From contig CACZCQ010000002.1 in assembly GCA_902779765.1 (NCBI GenBank), positions 62,001-126,000 on the forward strand: DNA of 64,000 nt, given 5' to 3'. Numbering within the stretch: the first letter of the stretch is position 1; each line of letters begins with the position of its first letter. A program made the position numbers and the translations under genes. The DNA is from an uncultured Bacteroidia bacterium (lineage in GTDB: Bacteria; Bacteroidota; Bacteroidia; Bacteroidales; UBA932). This document shows positions 43,560-52,203 of this stretch, piece by piece. The notes below the pieces were generated by a model. That model was not told where the DNA came from. It searched no databases and worked only from the letters and a program-made list of their open reading frames with translations.

Positions 43560-45551
43560 ATGAAAAGCATCCACATCCTGGCTTCGATAATGGCATCCTT
43601 GACGTGCTGCATTTCCTTTGCTCAACACAGGGACACATCCTTGACAATAAAAGGATCGGTCATCACCGCCTTACGCAGATCCGGCATTCCTTCAGGAGGG
43701 ACCGGATCCATAGAGATTCCGGGAGCCATGGTCGGAAACACCCCGATGCTACTTGGGGAGGCGGATCTCCTTAAAGCCATCCAGCTATTGCCGGGAGTAA
43801 ATCCGGGGACCGAAGGATTCTCCGGCATATATGTCCGCGGAGGAGGACCTGACGAGAACCTTCTCATCCTGGACGGTATTCCTGTATACAGTCCGGGGCA
43901 CATGCTGGGACTGTTTTCCGTATTCCAGGAAGAGGCGGTCGGAAAGGCCACCCTTTACAAAGGTTCGTTTCCTGCCCGGTACGGGGGCCGCGTCTCAAGC
44001 ATGATAGACATAAGTTCACGAGAGGTCCAAGCAGGCAGGATACACGGCTCCGTCGGCGTAGGTCTGATTTCCGATAAACTTCATGCAGAAGGCTCCCTGG
44101 GAAAAGGCCGTATGAACTATTCCGTCAGCGGAAGGGGCATGCATACCCTCCTGATGGACGGGGCTTTCAGGGCGTTCAAACTCCCGGCAAACTATCATTT
44201 CCACGATCTCCACGCCAAGGTAGCCGGATATTTGGAATCCGGGGACAAATTGACTGTGAGCTGCTTCCAAGGGGATGACATGCTTTACTACAGGGAAGAT
44301 AATGACAGGACTGACATATCGTGGGGACACCGTCTCGGTTCCGTTCATTGGGAAAGGAAATGGAATGATGCAGTGGCTTCCAGTACGGTTTTCGGGATAA
44401 GCGGATACCGGATGAGATTCGGACAGAGGACGGAAGACGCGGCTCCTGAATCCATCGGTTCAGGAATTACCGATATCATTGCCAAGTCGGACTTCAGCTA
44501 TCGCTCATGGAATAATCACGAAGTCGGTTTCGGAACCGTGATCGTCAGGCATGGATTCCTAACTGGCCGGTCCGAAGACGGCGGACACAAGGCAAGAAAT
44601 ATGGCAGGTATTGAATCAGCACTTTACATCGATGATGGTATCTCATTGGGTGACAGGATTTCAATTGATGCAGGCCTAAGGCTGGAACTGTTCACTTCCG
44701 GACGATGGACTTCATTCTCTCCGGAACCCAGGGTGTCGGTAACCGGCAGGTTCGGGAATGCGGCCACCATGACGGCATCGTATACCAGGATGTCCCAGTA
44801 TGTCCATCTGCTCTCCCCTCCGGTAACTACCCTGCCGATGGATATCTGGGTGCCGGTGACAAGGAAGACCAGACCGGAGTATTCCGACCAGGTCGCGGTC
44901 GGACTGGAGCTGGACGGCGCCAGTGGCTTTGGATTCTCCGTCGAGTGCTATTGGAAATCCCTGTCCAATGTACTTGAATACAAGGACGGTGTCATATTCA
45001 TAGATGACTGCGACAACTGGGAGGAAAAGGTCTCCTGCGGGATCGGCAGGGCTTTCGGAATGGAAATCCTGGCCAGGAAGTCTGCAGGGAAGACAACCGG
45101 ATGGTTCGGGTACACCCTGTCACGGAGTGAAAGGAGATTTCCTGACGGAAGCATCAGCGGAGGTGAATGGTTTCCAAGCAGGTATGACAGCCGTCATTGC
45201 ATCTCGGCCTTCCTGAGCCAAAGCCTGTCCAGGAGGCTGGATGCCGGAATCACCTGGACATTCACCGGTGGAGGCGCCCTGACCGTTCCTGATAAAGACG
45301 GAGGGATGCCTCACCGTGGGAACCAGCGTCTGCCGCCAAGCCACAGGCTGGACCTGGGCGTGAAGCATCACAAGGCTATGAGGAAAGGAGAAAGGATTTG
45401 GAATATCAGCATATACAACGCCTACAACAGGAAGAACCCGAACATCGTCTTCCCTGTCTTGAACGGACTGGATGAAGACGGTCCGGGTTCTCTCAAGACG
45501 GTGAGTATATTCAGGATACTCCCGTCAGTAAGCTATACTAGAGTTTTCTGA
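43560..45551 (+). CDS. TonB-dependent outer-membrane receptor without N-terminal regulatory domain
   Basis: A 663-residue protein. Signal peptide to about residue 21 (CISFAQ). The plug domain is clear: LLKAIQLLPGVNPGTEGFSGIYVRGG split into LLPGV and YVRGGGPDENLLILDG, then ATLYKGSFPARYGGRVSS. The rest is a barrel of about 22 strands ending in SYTRVF with a terminal Phe. It lacks the carboxypeptidase-like domain and a SusD partner, so it is probably a ferric-chelate, vitamin or peptide receptor rather than a glycan SusC. Its end overlaps the convergent VOR gamma gene by 14 bases. Confidence 0.88.
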   Translation: MKSIHILASIMASLTCCISFAQHRDTSLTIKGSVITALRRSGIPSGGTGSIEIPGAMVGNTPMLLGEADLLKAIQLLPGVNPGTEGFSGIYVRGGGPDENLLILDGIPVYSPGHMLGLFSVFQEEAVGKATLYKGSFPARYGGRVSSMIDISSREVQAGRIHGSVGVGLISDKLHAEGSLGKGRMNYSVSGRGMHTLLMDGAFRAFKLPANYHFHDLHAKVAGYLESGDKLTVSCFQGDDMLYYREDNDRTDISWGHRLGSVHWERKWNDAVASSTVFGISGYRMRFGQRTEDAAPESIGSGITDIIAKSDFSYRSWNNHEVGFGTVIVRHGFLTGRSEDGGHKARNMAGIESALYIDDGISLGDRISIDAGLRLELFTSGRWTSFSPEPRVSVTGRFGNAATMTASYTRMSQYVHLLSPPVTTLPMDIWVPVTRKTRPEYSDQVAVGLELDGASGFGFSVECYWKSLSNVLEYKDGVIFIDDCDNWEEKVSCGIGRAFGMEILARKSAGKTTGWFGYTLSRSERRFPDGSISGGEWFPSRYDSRHCISAFLSQSLSRRLDAGITWTFTGGGALTVPDKDGGMPHRGNQRLPPSHRLDLGVKHHKAMRKGERIWNISIYNAYNRKNPNIVFPVLNGLDEDGPGSLKTVSIFRILPSVSYTRVF

Positions 45552-46080
45552 TGATCTCCATTCCCTTGCGGATTGCCTCCTCGTTCTTGGGGATGAGGTG
45601 ATGATGACGCTCGGGGAGGGTCTTGCGGAGGGCGGCGAGGACGCTATCGATCTTCACTACCGGATGGATCTGGAGCAGACCGCCAAGGACTATCATGTTG
45701 AAAGTCTTGATGAGGTTCATCTCAGCGGCTGCGTCCATGGCATCTATCCTGTAGATGTTGATGTCCTTCCTAGTCGGAGGCTCGCTGATTCCGTACCCGT
45801 CGTAGATGATGGTTCCTCCAGGCTTTACCTTCGGCTCGAACTTCTCCAGCGAGGGCTGGTTGAGAACGATGGCGGTATCGTAGCTGGAAAGGATAGGTGA
45901 AGACACCGGATCGTCACTGACTATGACGGTGACATTCGCAGTACCTCCGCGCTGTTCCGGACCGTATGCCGGCATCCAGGTAACTTCCTTGCCTTCCATA
46001 AGACCTGCGTACGCAAGTATCTTACCCATCGAGAGGACACCCTGTCCTCCGAATCCTGCAATTATTATTTCTTCAGTCAT
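45538..46080 (-). CDS. vorC: 2-oxoacid:ferredoxin oxidoreductase, gamma subunit (VOR/KOR type)
   Basis: A 180-residue protein of the pyruvate ferredoxin oxidoreductase gamma family: EEIIIAGFGGQGVLSMGKIL at the start, PAYGPEQRGGTANVTVIVSD in the middle, and IDSVLAALRKTLPERHHHLIPKNEEA near the end. It completes the four-subunit enzyme encoded by the three genes upstream. The stop lies in the convergent TonB-receptor gene. Substrate (branched-chain 2-oxoacid versus 2-oxoglutarate) is inferred from the neighbouring ilvE and buk. Confidence 0.9.
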   Translation of the reverse strand: MTEEIIIAGFGGQGVLSMGKILAYAGLMEGKEVTWMPAYGPEQRGGTANVTVIVSDDPVSSPILSSYDTAIVLNQPSLEKFEPKVKPGGTIIYDGYGISEPPTRKDINIYRIDAMDAAAEMNLIKTFNMIVLGGLLQIHPVVKIDSVLAALRKTLPERHHHLIPKNEEAIRKGMEIIRKL

Positions 46081-46092
46081 GGCCTTACAGAT

Positions 46093-46866
46093 TTATTTGT
46101 CAGCACCCGTGTCCTTGAGGTCTCCCAGATGGTAGAAAGCGAACATATTCTCTTCCATCCACTTGTTGGCCTTCTCGGGACTCATCTTCCAACCTGAGTT
46201 GCAGGTGGAAACTATTTCTACGAGGTTCGAACCCTTGCCCTGCATGGAGTACTCGAAAGCCTTCCTGATGGCCTTCTTGGCCCTGTTGATGGCAGCCACC
46301 GTGTGGACCGCCTGGCGGGTCACATAGCAGGTACCGTCCAGAGTGGCAGCGATCTCGGTAACCTTGAGGGGATATCCGTGAAGGCTCACTTCCCTGCCGT
46401 AAGGGCAGGTAGCGGTCTTCATGCCAAGCAGGGTGGTCGGTGCCATCTGGCCTCCGGTCATTCCGTAGATGGCGTTGTTGATGAAGATTATCGTGATATT
46501 CTCCGCGCGGTTCAGGGCGTGGATCGTCTCCGCCGTGCCTATGCAGGCAAGGTCGCCGTCGCCCTGATATGTGAATACCAGCCTGTCCGGCCACAGACGC
46601 TTGGTCGCACTGGCCAGTGCCGGCGCCCTTCCGTGGGCGGCTTCCTGCCAGTCAACGTCTATATACTTGTACGCAAACACCGCACAACCTACAGGAGAGA
46701 TGGCGATAGTCTTGTCTGTCATGCCCATCTCCTCGATGACCTCAGACACAAGCTTGTGCACCACACCATGGCTGCAGCCCGGGCAATAATGCATCGGTGT
46801 ATCATTCAGCAAAGTCGGTTTCTTGTAAACGACCTGGCCTTTCTCTATGATTTCTTCTCTTGTCAT
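46093..46866 (-). CDS. vorA: 2-oxoacid:ferredoxin oxidoreductase, beta (thiamine-pyrophosphate) subunit
   Basis: A 257-residue TPP-binding subunit. HYCPGCSHGVVHKL is the cluster/TPP entry motif; the TPP-Mg motif begins at GDGDLACIGTAE and continues with NNAIYGMTGGQMAPTT. It decarboxylates the 2-oxoacid and forms acyl-CoA with the alpha subunit, passing two electrons to ferredoxin. It follows the VorB gene by 12 bases. KorB of 2-oxoglutarate oxidoreductase is closely related, so the name rests on context. Confidence 0.9.
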   Translation of the reverse strand: MTREEIIEKGQVVYKKPTLLNDTPMHYCPGCSHGVVHKLVSEVIEEMGMTDKTIAISPVGCAVFAYKYIDVDWQEAAHGRAPALASATKRLWPDRLVFTYQGDGDLACIGTAETIHALNRAENITIIFINNAIYGMTGGQMAPTTLLGMKTATCPYGREVSLHGYPLKVTEIAATLDGTCYVTRQAVHTVAAINRAKKAIRKAFEYSMQGKGSNLVEIVSTCNSGWKMSPEKANKWMEENMFAFYHLGDLKDTGADK

Positions 46867-46878
46867 GGCTTTCCTGTT

Positions 46879-47958
46879 TTAGAATAGACGTTTGAGAGCA
46901 TCGACGACCTCGTCGGGATCTGGGATGATACCTCCGAGACGGCCGAAATGACGGACAGGGACCTTACCCTCGACTGCGAGACGGATGTCCTCGACCATCT
47001 GGCCGGCATTTATCTCAAGCGAGAGGATTCCCTTGACCTTTCCGGCGAGTTTCCGGACCTCCCTGGTCGGGAAGGGCCAGAGAGTGATGGGGCGAAGAAG
47101 GCCGACCTTGATGCCCTGGGAGCGGGCGATCTCGATGCTCTTCTTGGCGATACGGGCGGCTGAACCGAAGGCGACAATCGCATATTCGGCATCGTCAAGA
47201 AGGTACTCCTCGAAACGGACTTCCTTGTCTTCGATCTCACGGTACTTGGCCTGGATACGGTTGTTGATGATTTCCATCTCCTCGGAACGGAGTTCTAGGG
47301 AGGTGATGATATTGGGCTTCCTACCGCCTACGCGGCCGGTTGTCGCCCAGGGGCATTCCTTTATGATCTCTTCCTCGGTCCTGCGGGGCTTGAAAGGAGG
47401 AAGGACAACCTTTTCCATCATCTGGCCGATGGCACCGTCGGCAAGGATCATGGCAGGATTGCGGTAGCGGAAGGCCAGGGTGAAGGCAAGGTCCACGAAA
47501 TCAGCCATTTCCTGCACTGAAGCGGGGGCCAGTACGATGAGATGGTAATCACCGTGGCCACCGCCCTTGCAGGCCTGGAAATAGTCGGACTGGCTGGGCT
47601 GGATGGTTCCGAGTCCGGGACCGCCGCGCATTACATCCACGATCAGGGCCGGGAGTTCGGCTCCTGCCATATAGGAGATACCCTCCTGCATAAGGCTGAC
47701 TCCCGGGCTGGAGGAAGAAGTCATGACCCGCTTGCCGGTACTTGCACCGCCATAGACCATGTTGATGGAAGATACTTCGCTTTCAGCCTGGAGGACTACC
47801 ATTCCGGTCGTCTCCCAAGGCTTCTCGGCGGCAAGGGTCTCGAGCACTTCGGACTGGGGGGTGATAGGATATCCGAAATAGCCGTCGCAACCACAGCGGA
47901 TCGCTGCATGGGCAATAGCTTCGTTGCCCTTCATCAATGTGATTTCCTGATCTGCCAT
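46879..47958 (-). CDS. vorB: 3-methyl-2-oxobutanoate (2-oxoisovalerate):ferredoxin oxidoreductase, alpha subunit VorB
   Basis: A 359-residue subunit: LMKGNEAIAHAAIRCGCDGYFGYPITPQSE at the start is split as GNEAIAHAA and GYPITPQSE, followed by QAESEVSSINMVYGGASTGKRVMTSSSSPG and MRGGPGLGTIQPSQSDY, all typical of the alpha chain of the four-subunit type. The C-terminal part has the domain II fold with RPITLWPFP. With the ferredoxin, beta and gamma genes it forms the VOR complex in the cytoplasm. Confidence 0.9.
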   Translation of the reverse strand: MADQEITLMKGNEAIAHAAIRCGCDGYFGYPITPQSEVLETLAAEKPWETTGMVVLQAESEVSSINMVYGGASTGKRVMTSSSSPGVSLMQEGISYMAGAELPALIVDVMRGGPGLGTIQPSQSDYFQACKGGGHGDYHLIVLAPASVQEMADFVDLAFTLAFRYRNPAMILADGAIGQMMEKVVLPPFKPRRTEEEIIKECPWATTGRVGGRKPNIITSLELRSEEMEIINNRIQAKYREIEDKEVRFEEYLLDDAEYAIVAFGSAARIAKKSIEIARSQGIKVGLLRPITLWPFPTREVRKLAGKVKGILSLEINAGQMVEDIRLAVEGKVPVRHFGRLGGIIPDPDEVVDALKRLF

Positions 47959-47961
47959 AGC

Positions 47962-48192
47962 TTATTCAGTTTTAAGACGGTAAACTGTGATGCACCCGTC
48001 CGGGCACACTGTCGCACAGGATGCGCAGCCCGTACAGGTGTCTGCCAGAACCTCATGGGCGAAGTTGTAGCCTTTTCGGTTCACTTCCTTGGTGGTCAGC
48101 GCAAGGACGTCAAGCGGACAGGCGACGACGCAGAGATTACACCCCTTGCATCTCTCGGTGTCGACGACGGTCGCTCCTTTCATTTTTGCCAT
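47962..48192 (-). CDS. vorD: 2-oxoacid:ferredoxin oxidoreductase, delta subunit (2[4Fe-4S] ferredoxin)
   Basis: A 76-residue ferredoxin with two clusters: CKGCNLCVVACP and CTGCASCATVCP. It relays electrons from the TPP subunit to free ferredoxin. The gene lies between the small TPR gene and vorB with gaps of 14 and three bases, the usual order in Bacteroidales. Confidence 0.93.
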   Translation of the reverse strand: MAKMKGATVVDTERCKGCNLCVVACPLDVLALTTKEVNRKGYNFAHEVLADTCTGCASCATVCPDGCITVYRLKTE

Positions 48193-48206
48193 AATTCGTT
48201 TTGTGA

Positions 48207-48482
48207 TTATTGATTGTACATATCCTTGTTGTAGAAGTCAAGAATGTCGTTGGCTATGCTGTATGCATTCTTTGCCGGACTGTCCGGATTGATCTCCATC
48301 GCCTCGAGATAATTGTTTATCGCTCCCTGCCAGTCCCCTTTCTTGCGGTATGCATTTCCCAGGAGATAGTAGGCCCTGTCTGAAGGGACCTGGGCCGAGG
48401 ATATATATTCCTCCAGCAGCCTGATCGCCTCCTCTGTCCTGTCCTCAAGGAGGATGGCCTCTATCTCTCCAAGGTCCGGCAT
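48207..48482 (-). CDS. Small tetratricopeptide-repeat protein of the VOR operon
   Basis: A 91-residue protein with about two TPR units: AYYLLGNAYRKKGDWQGAI followed by NYLEAMEINPDSPAKNAYSI. A TPR protein of this size is regularly found directly upstream of the VOR ferredoxin gene in Bacteroidales and may help complex assembly; this is inferred only from position. No signal peptide. Confidence 0.85.
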   Translation of the reverse strand: MPDLGEIEAILLEDRTEEAIRLLEEYISSAQVPSDRAYYLLGNAYRKKGDWQGAINNYLEAMEINPDSPAKNAYSIANDILDFYNKDMYNQ

Positions 48483-48486
48483 CGTC

Positions 48487-49533
48487 CTATCCGTCTATGA
48501 ACATACACCAGCCGCGGGTATCTTCCTTGAGTCCCCTCTGGATCCCGATGATCTCCCAGTATAGCTTCTCGCTGACGGGACCGCACTTGTCAGGGGTACC
48601 GAAAGTGAACGTACGGGTGATTTCCGTGCCTTCAAGGGTAGGCTTGTCGTCGATGGAGCATATAGGAGTTATAACGACAGCCGTTCCGCAGGAGTTGACT
48701 TCGTCGAACCCGGCCAGTTCCTCGACGTAAACCGGACGCATCTCTATCTCCATTCCCATCTCCTCAGCCACTATCCGGAGACTGGCATTGGTGATGGAAG
48801 GAAGTACGCTGTGTGAAAGAGGGGTTATGTATTTGTTCCCTTTTATCGCGAAGAAATTGGATGAGCCGAATTCCTCAATCTTGGTCTTGGTGGCCGAATC
48901 GAGGAAGAGCAGTTCCCTGTAGCCGGCTCCGTGGGCGATGTTGTATGCATGCAGGGACTGCGCATAGTTGGCTCCGAGCTTGTAACAACCGGACCCGAAT
49001 GTCGAGGCGCGGTCGTAATTCCTCGAAAGGACAGCCGTTCCGGGCATCAGGCTCAAGGCTCCAGAATATGTTCCCACCGGAGAGCACATGACTACGAACA
49101 TGACGTCATTCGCAGAATGGATACCCAGCTGGGGATTGATTCCGAACAGGGTCGGCCTCAGGTACAGGGATGCGCTCGAAGCCTCGAACGGAGGAAGGTA
49201 ATCCAGGTTTTCCTTTACGCAGGTGACACACATGTCGATGAACAGCTTCTCCGAAGGGAAAGGCATGTCCAGGTACTTGGCACTGTCGGCCATCCTCTTG
49301 GCATTCATGTCCGGGCGGAAAAGGCGGATCTTTCCGTCAACTCCCCTGAAGGCCTTGAGGCCTTCGAAGCAAGCCGGAGCATAATGGAATACTCCTGCGA
49401 AGGAACTCAATGGGATGTTGAAGTCTTCGGTTAATACAGGAGCCTCCCATTCACCGTCGATGCAGCGGCTGTACACAATCGCACGCGTCTTGGTATAGCT
49501 GAATTTGAGTTTGCTCCAATCTATGTCTACCAT
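48487..49533 (-). CDS. ilvE: Branched-chain amino acid aminotransferase
   Basis: A 348-residue fold-type IV PLP enzyme exchanging amino groups between Val, Leu or Ile and 2-oxoglutarate. The type II BCAT features are visible: HYAPACFEGLKAFRG, FRPDMNAKRMADSA, SLYLRPTLFG, the PLP Lys in GCYKLGANYA, and a GSSNFFAIKGN segment. In this operon it is placed to make 2-oxoacids for VOR, though it can also serve biosynthesis. Gap to the TPR gene is four bases. Confidence 0.94.
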   Translation of the reverse strand: MVDIDWSKLKFSYTKTRAIVYSRCIDGEWEAPVLTEDFNIPLSSFAGVFHYAPACFEGLKAFRGVDGKIRLFRPDMNAKRMADSAKYLDMPFPSEKLFIDMCVTCVKENLDYLPPFEASSASLYLRPTLFGINPQLGIHSANDVMFVVMCSPVGTYSGALSLMPGTAVLSRNYDRASTFGSGCYKLGANYAQSLHAYNIAHGAGYRELLFLDSATKTKIEEFGSSNFFAIKGNKYITPLSHSVLPSITNASLRIVAEEMGMEIEMRPVYVEELAGFDEVNSCGTAVVITPICSIDDKPTLEGTEITRTFTFGTPDKCGPVSEKLYWEIIGIQRGLKEDTRGWCMFIDG

Positions 49534-49554
49534 ATCATATTAGTTTTAGTGTGT

Positions 49555-50721
49555 TCAATCATCAAGAAGCCTGTCCTTGTTGTAGGTATGTATCTTGGTC
49601 TGGCCGGAGAGGATCATGTAACCGTTCTCGGCAAGGCTGTTGATCTCATCCTCACCGGGATAGACCTCCACGGGAGCTATGAAGCCGATCCTTTCCTTTA
49701 TGGCCTGCATCAGCTTCTTGCTGTGGGCGATACCTCCCGTCAGCAGGATGGCATCCACCTTGCCGGATGCCGTGGCCGACATGGAAGCGATGTACTTGCA
49801 GATGTTCAGGACATATGCCTTCAGGAAAGTTATCGCCAGCTCATTGCCCTCATCCGCCATGTTCTCGACATCTATCATACTGTTGGTGCCGAAGTACGCG
49901 ACAGCTCCTCCCCTTCCGACGAGTTTCTTCTTGATCTCGTCCTTGGTGTATTTTCCGCTGAAGCACATGTCGATCAGTTCGAACGGAGGGCAGCATCCCG
50001 CCCTTTCCGGAGTGATTGGGCCGTCACCGCCGAGACCGTGGTTGACATCGAGCACCCTCCCGTGACTGTGAAGGGAGATGGTCGCTCCGCCTCCCATATG
50101 GGCGACGATCACGGTTACGTCATTGGTGGTATGCCCGTGTTCACGGAGATACCTCCTGACTATCGCCCTTGAATTGAGGGCGTGGAACAGGGTCTTGCGG
50201 GTAAATTCAGGTATTCCTCCCATCCGGCATTCAGGGAGCATCTCGTCAGCCATCGGAGGATCGGCCACATACGCCGTCGTCCTGCCGAAACGGGGAACCT
50301 CGCCCTTTGCGTCACGTATATCATTGATCTCCTTGGCGATGTCGTCGGCAAGGACCGCGCTGAGGTTGCAGGCGTGAAGACCGTCCCTGCAACTGATCAG
50401 GACGTCCCTCATATCCTGGTTCACGTCATACACGCCGGTGATCACGGGGGTGAAAAGCCCGCCCCGGGCCATGACTATGTCGACATCCTCAAGGGGGATA
50501 CCCTTCTTGCTCATGAAATCCTTGATGGCCTGGCGGCGCATGTCGCTCTGGTCCATCACGGACTTGTACTTTGCCACCTCGTCAGCCGTATGCTCGAGTT
50601 TCTCGTCGAAAACCCTCTTGCCGTCCGAATAATAACCGAGCTTCGTAGTAGTGGAGCCTGTATTTATGATAAGGATATTCCCTTTCTGGGGAGCGTCCGT
50701 AAGAATCGTCTTATTCTCCAT
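49555..50721 (-). CDS. buk: Butyrate kinase (branched-chain/short-chain acyl kinase)
   Basis: A 388-residue ASKHA-family kinase making ATP from an acyl phosphate: ILIINTGSTTTKLGYY phosphate-1 motif, VMARGGLFTPV, VIVAHMGGGATISLHSHGR, LTGGIAHSKKL and VYPGEDEINSLAENG at the C-terminus. Branched-chain acyl phosphates are known substrates of the family. First gene of the VOR operon, preceded by a rare Shine-Dalgarno-like AAGGAG eight to nine bases before the ATG and a near-consensus -7 box. No phosphotransbutyrylase gene is next to it. Confidence 0.92.
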   Translation of the reverse strand: MENKTILTDAPQKGNILIINTGSTTTKLGYYSDGKRVFDEKLEHTADEVAKYKSVMDQSDMRRQAIKDFMSKKGIPLEDVDIVMARGGLFTPVITGVYDVNQDMRDVLISCRDGLHACNLSAVLADDIAKEINDIRDAKGEVPRFGRTTAYVADPPMADEMLPECRMGGIPEFTRKTLFHALNSRAIVRRYLREHGHTTNDVTVIVAHMGGGATISLHSHGRVLDVNHGLGGDGPITPERAGCCPPFELIDMCFSGKYTKDEIKKKLVGRGGAVAYFGTNSMIDVENMADEGNELAITFLKAYVLNICKYIASMSATASGKVDAILLTGGIAHSKKLMQAIKERIGFIAPVEVYPGEDEINSLAENGYMILSGQTKIHTYNKDRLLDD

Positions 50722-50754
50722 CTAAGTTTCTCCTTTTAATCGCAATAAATATAT

Positions 50755-50785
50755 TACATTTTTTCAATAAAATCAACTGTCAAAT
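50755..50785 (-). promoter_or_regulatory. Possible promoter of the buk-ilvE-VOR operon
   Basis: On the minus strand, TTG is followed after about 20 bases by TATATTTA, one base from the -7 consensus, about 30 bases upstream of the buk ATG. The region between the trmO stop and buk is very AT-rich. Coordinates are approximate. Confidence 0.3.
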
Positions 50786-50832
50786 CAAAAATCATAACGA
50801 TTTCACCCGATACTGCAATCAAATTGACAGCA

Positions 50833-51525
50833 TCAGGATTTCTTTTCGATTCCGGTCACGAAGAGCGTCTTCCCTTCGACCCTGAACCGTATGTCAAAGC
50901 CTTCGAAAGTCATTCCATATGTCTTGTTCGGATCGTCATGATATCCCGGCCGGGGATCCAGCTCCAGAACCGACCTGAGCACATCCAGGTCTATCCCCGG
51001 ATTAACGCATCCTTCAGGGAAAACCACTTCGAGACTCTCCCATGACCGGGAGTCGACGAATCCCGACCTGACTCCGGGGTGGGAATCGGAATATTCCACA
51101 TACGGTTTGATGTCGTAAATCGGCGTACCGTCCATCAGATCGGCTCCAAGCACTTCCAGGACCGGGCCGACAGGTTTCCCGTCAGGTCCCTTGGCATCAA
51201 GGTCTATCGAATCCAGACGTACGGAAGAAAGGCCCAGGGAGTTGGGCCTGAAAGGGGAACGGCTTGCGAATACCCCTACCCTTTCATTACCACCCAGCCT
51301 GGGAGGGCGGACAGTAGCCTTGAACGATGACCGGGGATTTTCCGAGAAACCCCAGACCAGCCAGATATAATCGAAACCTTCGAGACCGCGGATGGCTTCG
51401 GCAGAACGGAAACCGGGTTCGAAAACTATCCTTCCGCGCAAGCCCTCCACAAGACCGGCCTGCCTCGGTATCCCGAACTTCGTACCGAAAGGAGACCTGA
51501 AATATGCGATGGGGGTTATTTCCAT
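50833..51525 (-). CDS. trmO: tRNA m6t6A37 methyltransferase TrmO (TsaA/YaeB family)
   Basis: A 230-residue protein with the TrmO beta-barrel: IAYFRSPFGTKFGIPRQAG, the catalytic/SAM segment FDYIWLVWGFSEN, GVFASRSPFRPNSLGLSSVRL, and DLMDGTPIYDIKPYV. It N6-methylates threonylcarbamoyladenosine in certain tRNAs with SAM. The C-terminal 60 residues form the usual extension. Its start overlaps the stop of the nitroreductase gene by 10 bases, so the two are coupled. Confidence 0.92.
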   Translation of the reverse strand: MEITPIAYFRSPFGTKFGIPRQAGLVEGLRGRIVFEPGFRSAEAIRGLEGFDYIWLVWGFSENPRSSFKATVRPPRLGGNERVGVFASRSPFRPNSLGLSSVRLDSIDLDAKGPDGKPVGPVLEVLGADLMDGTPIYDIKPYVEYSDSHPGVRSGFVDSRSWESLEVVFPEGCVNPGIDLDVLRSVLELDPRPGYHDDPNKTYGMTFEGFDIRFRVEGKTLFVTGIEKKS

Positions 51526-52040
51526 TCAACCTGGTCCCATTTAAGCGCACTCTCGTCCTGAGGCTTCCTTTCATCTACAGGATGGCCCAGGCCGACCAGG
51601 CACAGGACGGAATACTCATCCTTTATTCCGAGAATGAGTTTCACCTTATCTTCGGCGCTCACGCCCTCGTCACAGCTCTCGCGTCCACGGACCTGGCACC
51701 AGCAGGAACCAAGACCGATGTCCTCAGCCATATACTGCATCGTAACCGCGGCAATGGCACAATCTTCAATCCACATTTCCTGGGCGGCGGGTTCCCCAAG
51801 CACCGCTATGACGGCGGCTGCACCGGAAATGAATGCGGAGCCTGCCGGCCTGATGCCTCCGAGGCCCGAAATCCTTTCAGGATCACGGGTAACCACGAAA
51901 CGCCACTTCCGAAGTCCCTTGGATGACGGGCACATGAGCGCACCCGAGAGAATGGTCCTCAGCTGTTCGTCCGTAACCGGCTCCGGGGAGAACAACCTGT
52001 GACTGCGGCGCCTTCGGCACAATTCCTTGAATGAATCCAT
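51516..52040 (-). CDS. Nitroreductase family protein
   Basis: A 174-residue FMN-dependent oxidoreductase: LCRRRRSHRLFSPEPV (FMN phosphate Arg residues), LMCPSSKGLRKWRFVV, DCAIAAVTMQYMAEDIGLGSCW, and LCLVGLGHPVDERKP at the end. It is a single-domain homodimer type using NAD(P)H; the natural substrate is unknown. A promoter box and a leader of roughly 75 bases lie upstream. Confidence 0.9.
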   Translation of the reverse strand: MDSFKELCRRRRSHRLFSPEPVTDEQLRTILSGALMCPSSKGLRKWRFVVTRDPERISGLGGIRPAGSAFISGAAAVIAVLGEPAAQEMWIEDCAIAAVTMQYMAEDIGLGSCWCQVRGRESCDEGVSAEDKVKLILGIKDEYSVLCLVGLGHPVDERKPQDESALKWDQVEWK

Positions 52041-52118
52041 TTATCTAGTATTATGGTTTTACGCCTTAATGCAAACCCTGGATTTGCAGAGTGGTTCTCC
52101 GACCAAGGTCTGTAATCA

Positions 52119-52126
52119 CAAAAGTA
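52119..52126 (-). promoter_or_regulatory. Promoter -7 element TACTTTTG for the nitroreductase-trmO unit
   Basis: A perfect TAnnTTTG box on the minus strand, giving a leader of about 75 bases before the ATG at 52040. The leader contains a weak GCAAA/TTTGC hairpin; I do not recognise a riboswitch class in it. Confidence 0.45.
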
Positions 52127-52157
52127 ATAAATTTATGCCGATAGAGAAAGTTTAACG

Positions 52158-52187
52158 AAAAAGGGCGGCCTGTACGACCGCCCTTTC
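52158..52187 (-). terminator. Intrinsic terminator of the SusCD operon
   Basis: On the minus strand, a GC-rich stem AAAGGGCGG / CCGCCCTTT with a short loop is followed by five T. It starts about 17 bases after the SusD stop and isolates the operon from the nitroreductase promoter. Confidence 0.88.
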
Positions 52188-52203
52188 CTGATATAGGACT
52201 CTG

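Noticed and set aside
52041-52118. A riboswitch in the nitroreductase leader
   Set aside because: Only one weak hairpin (GCAAA/TTTGC) is visible and no known aptamer core could be recognised.
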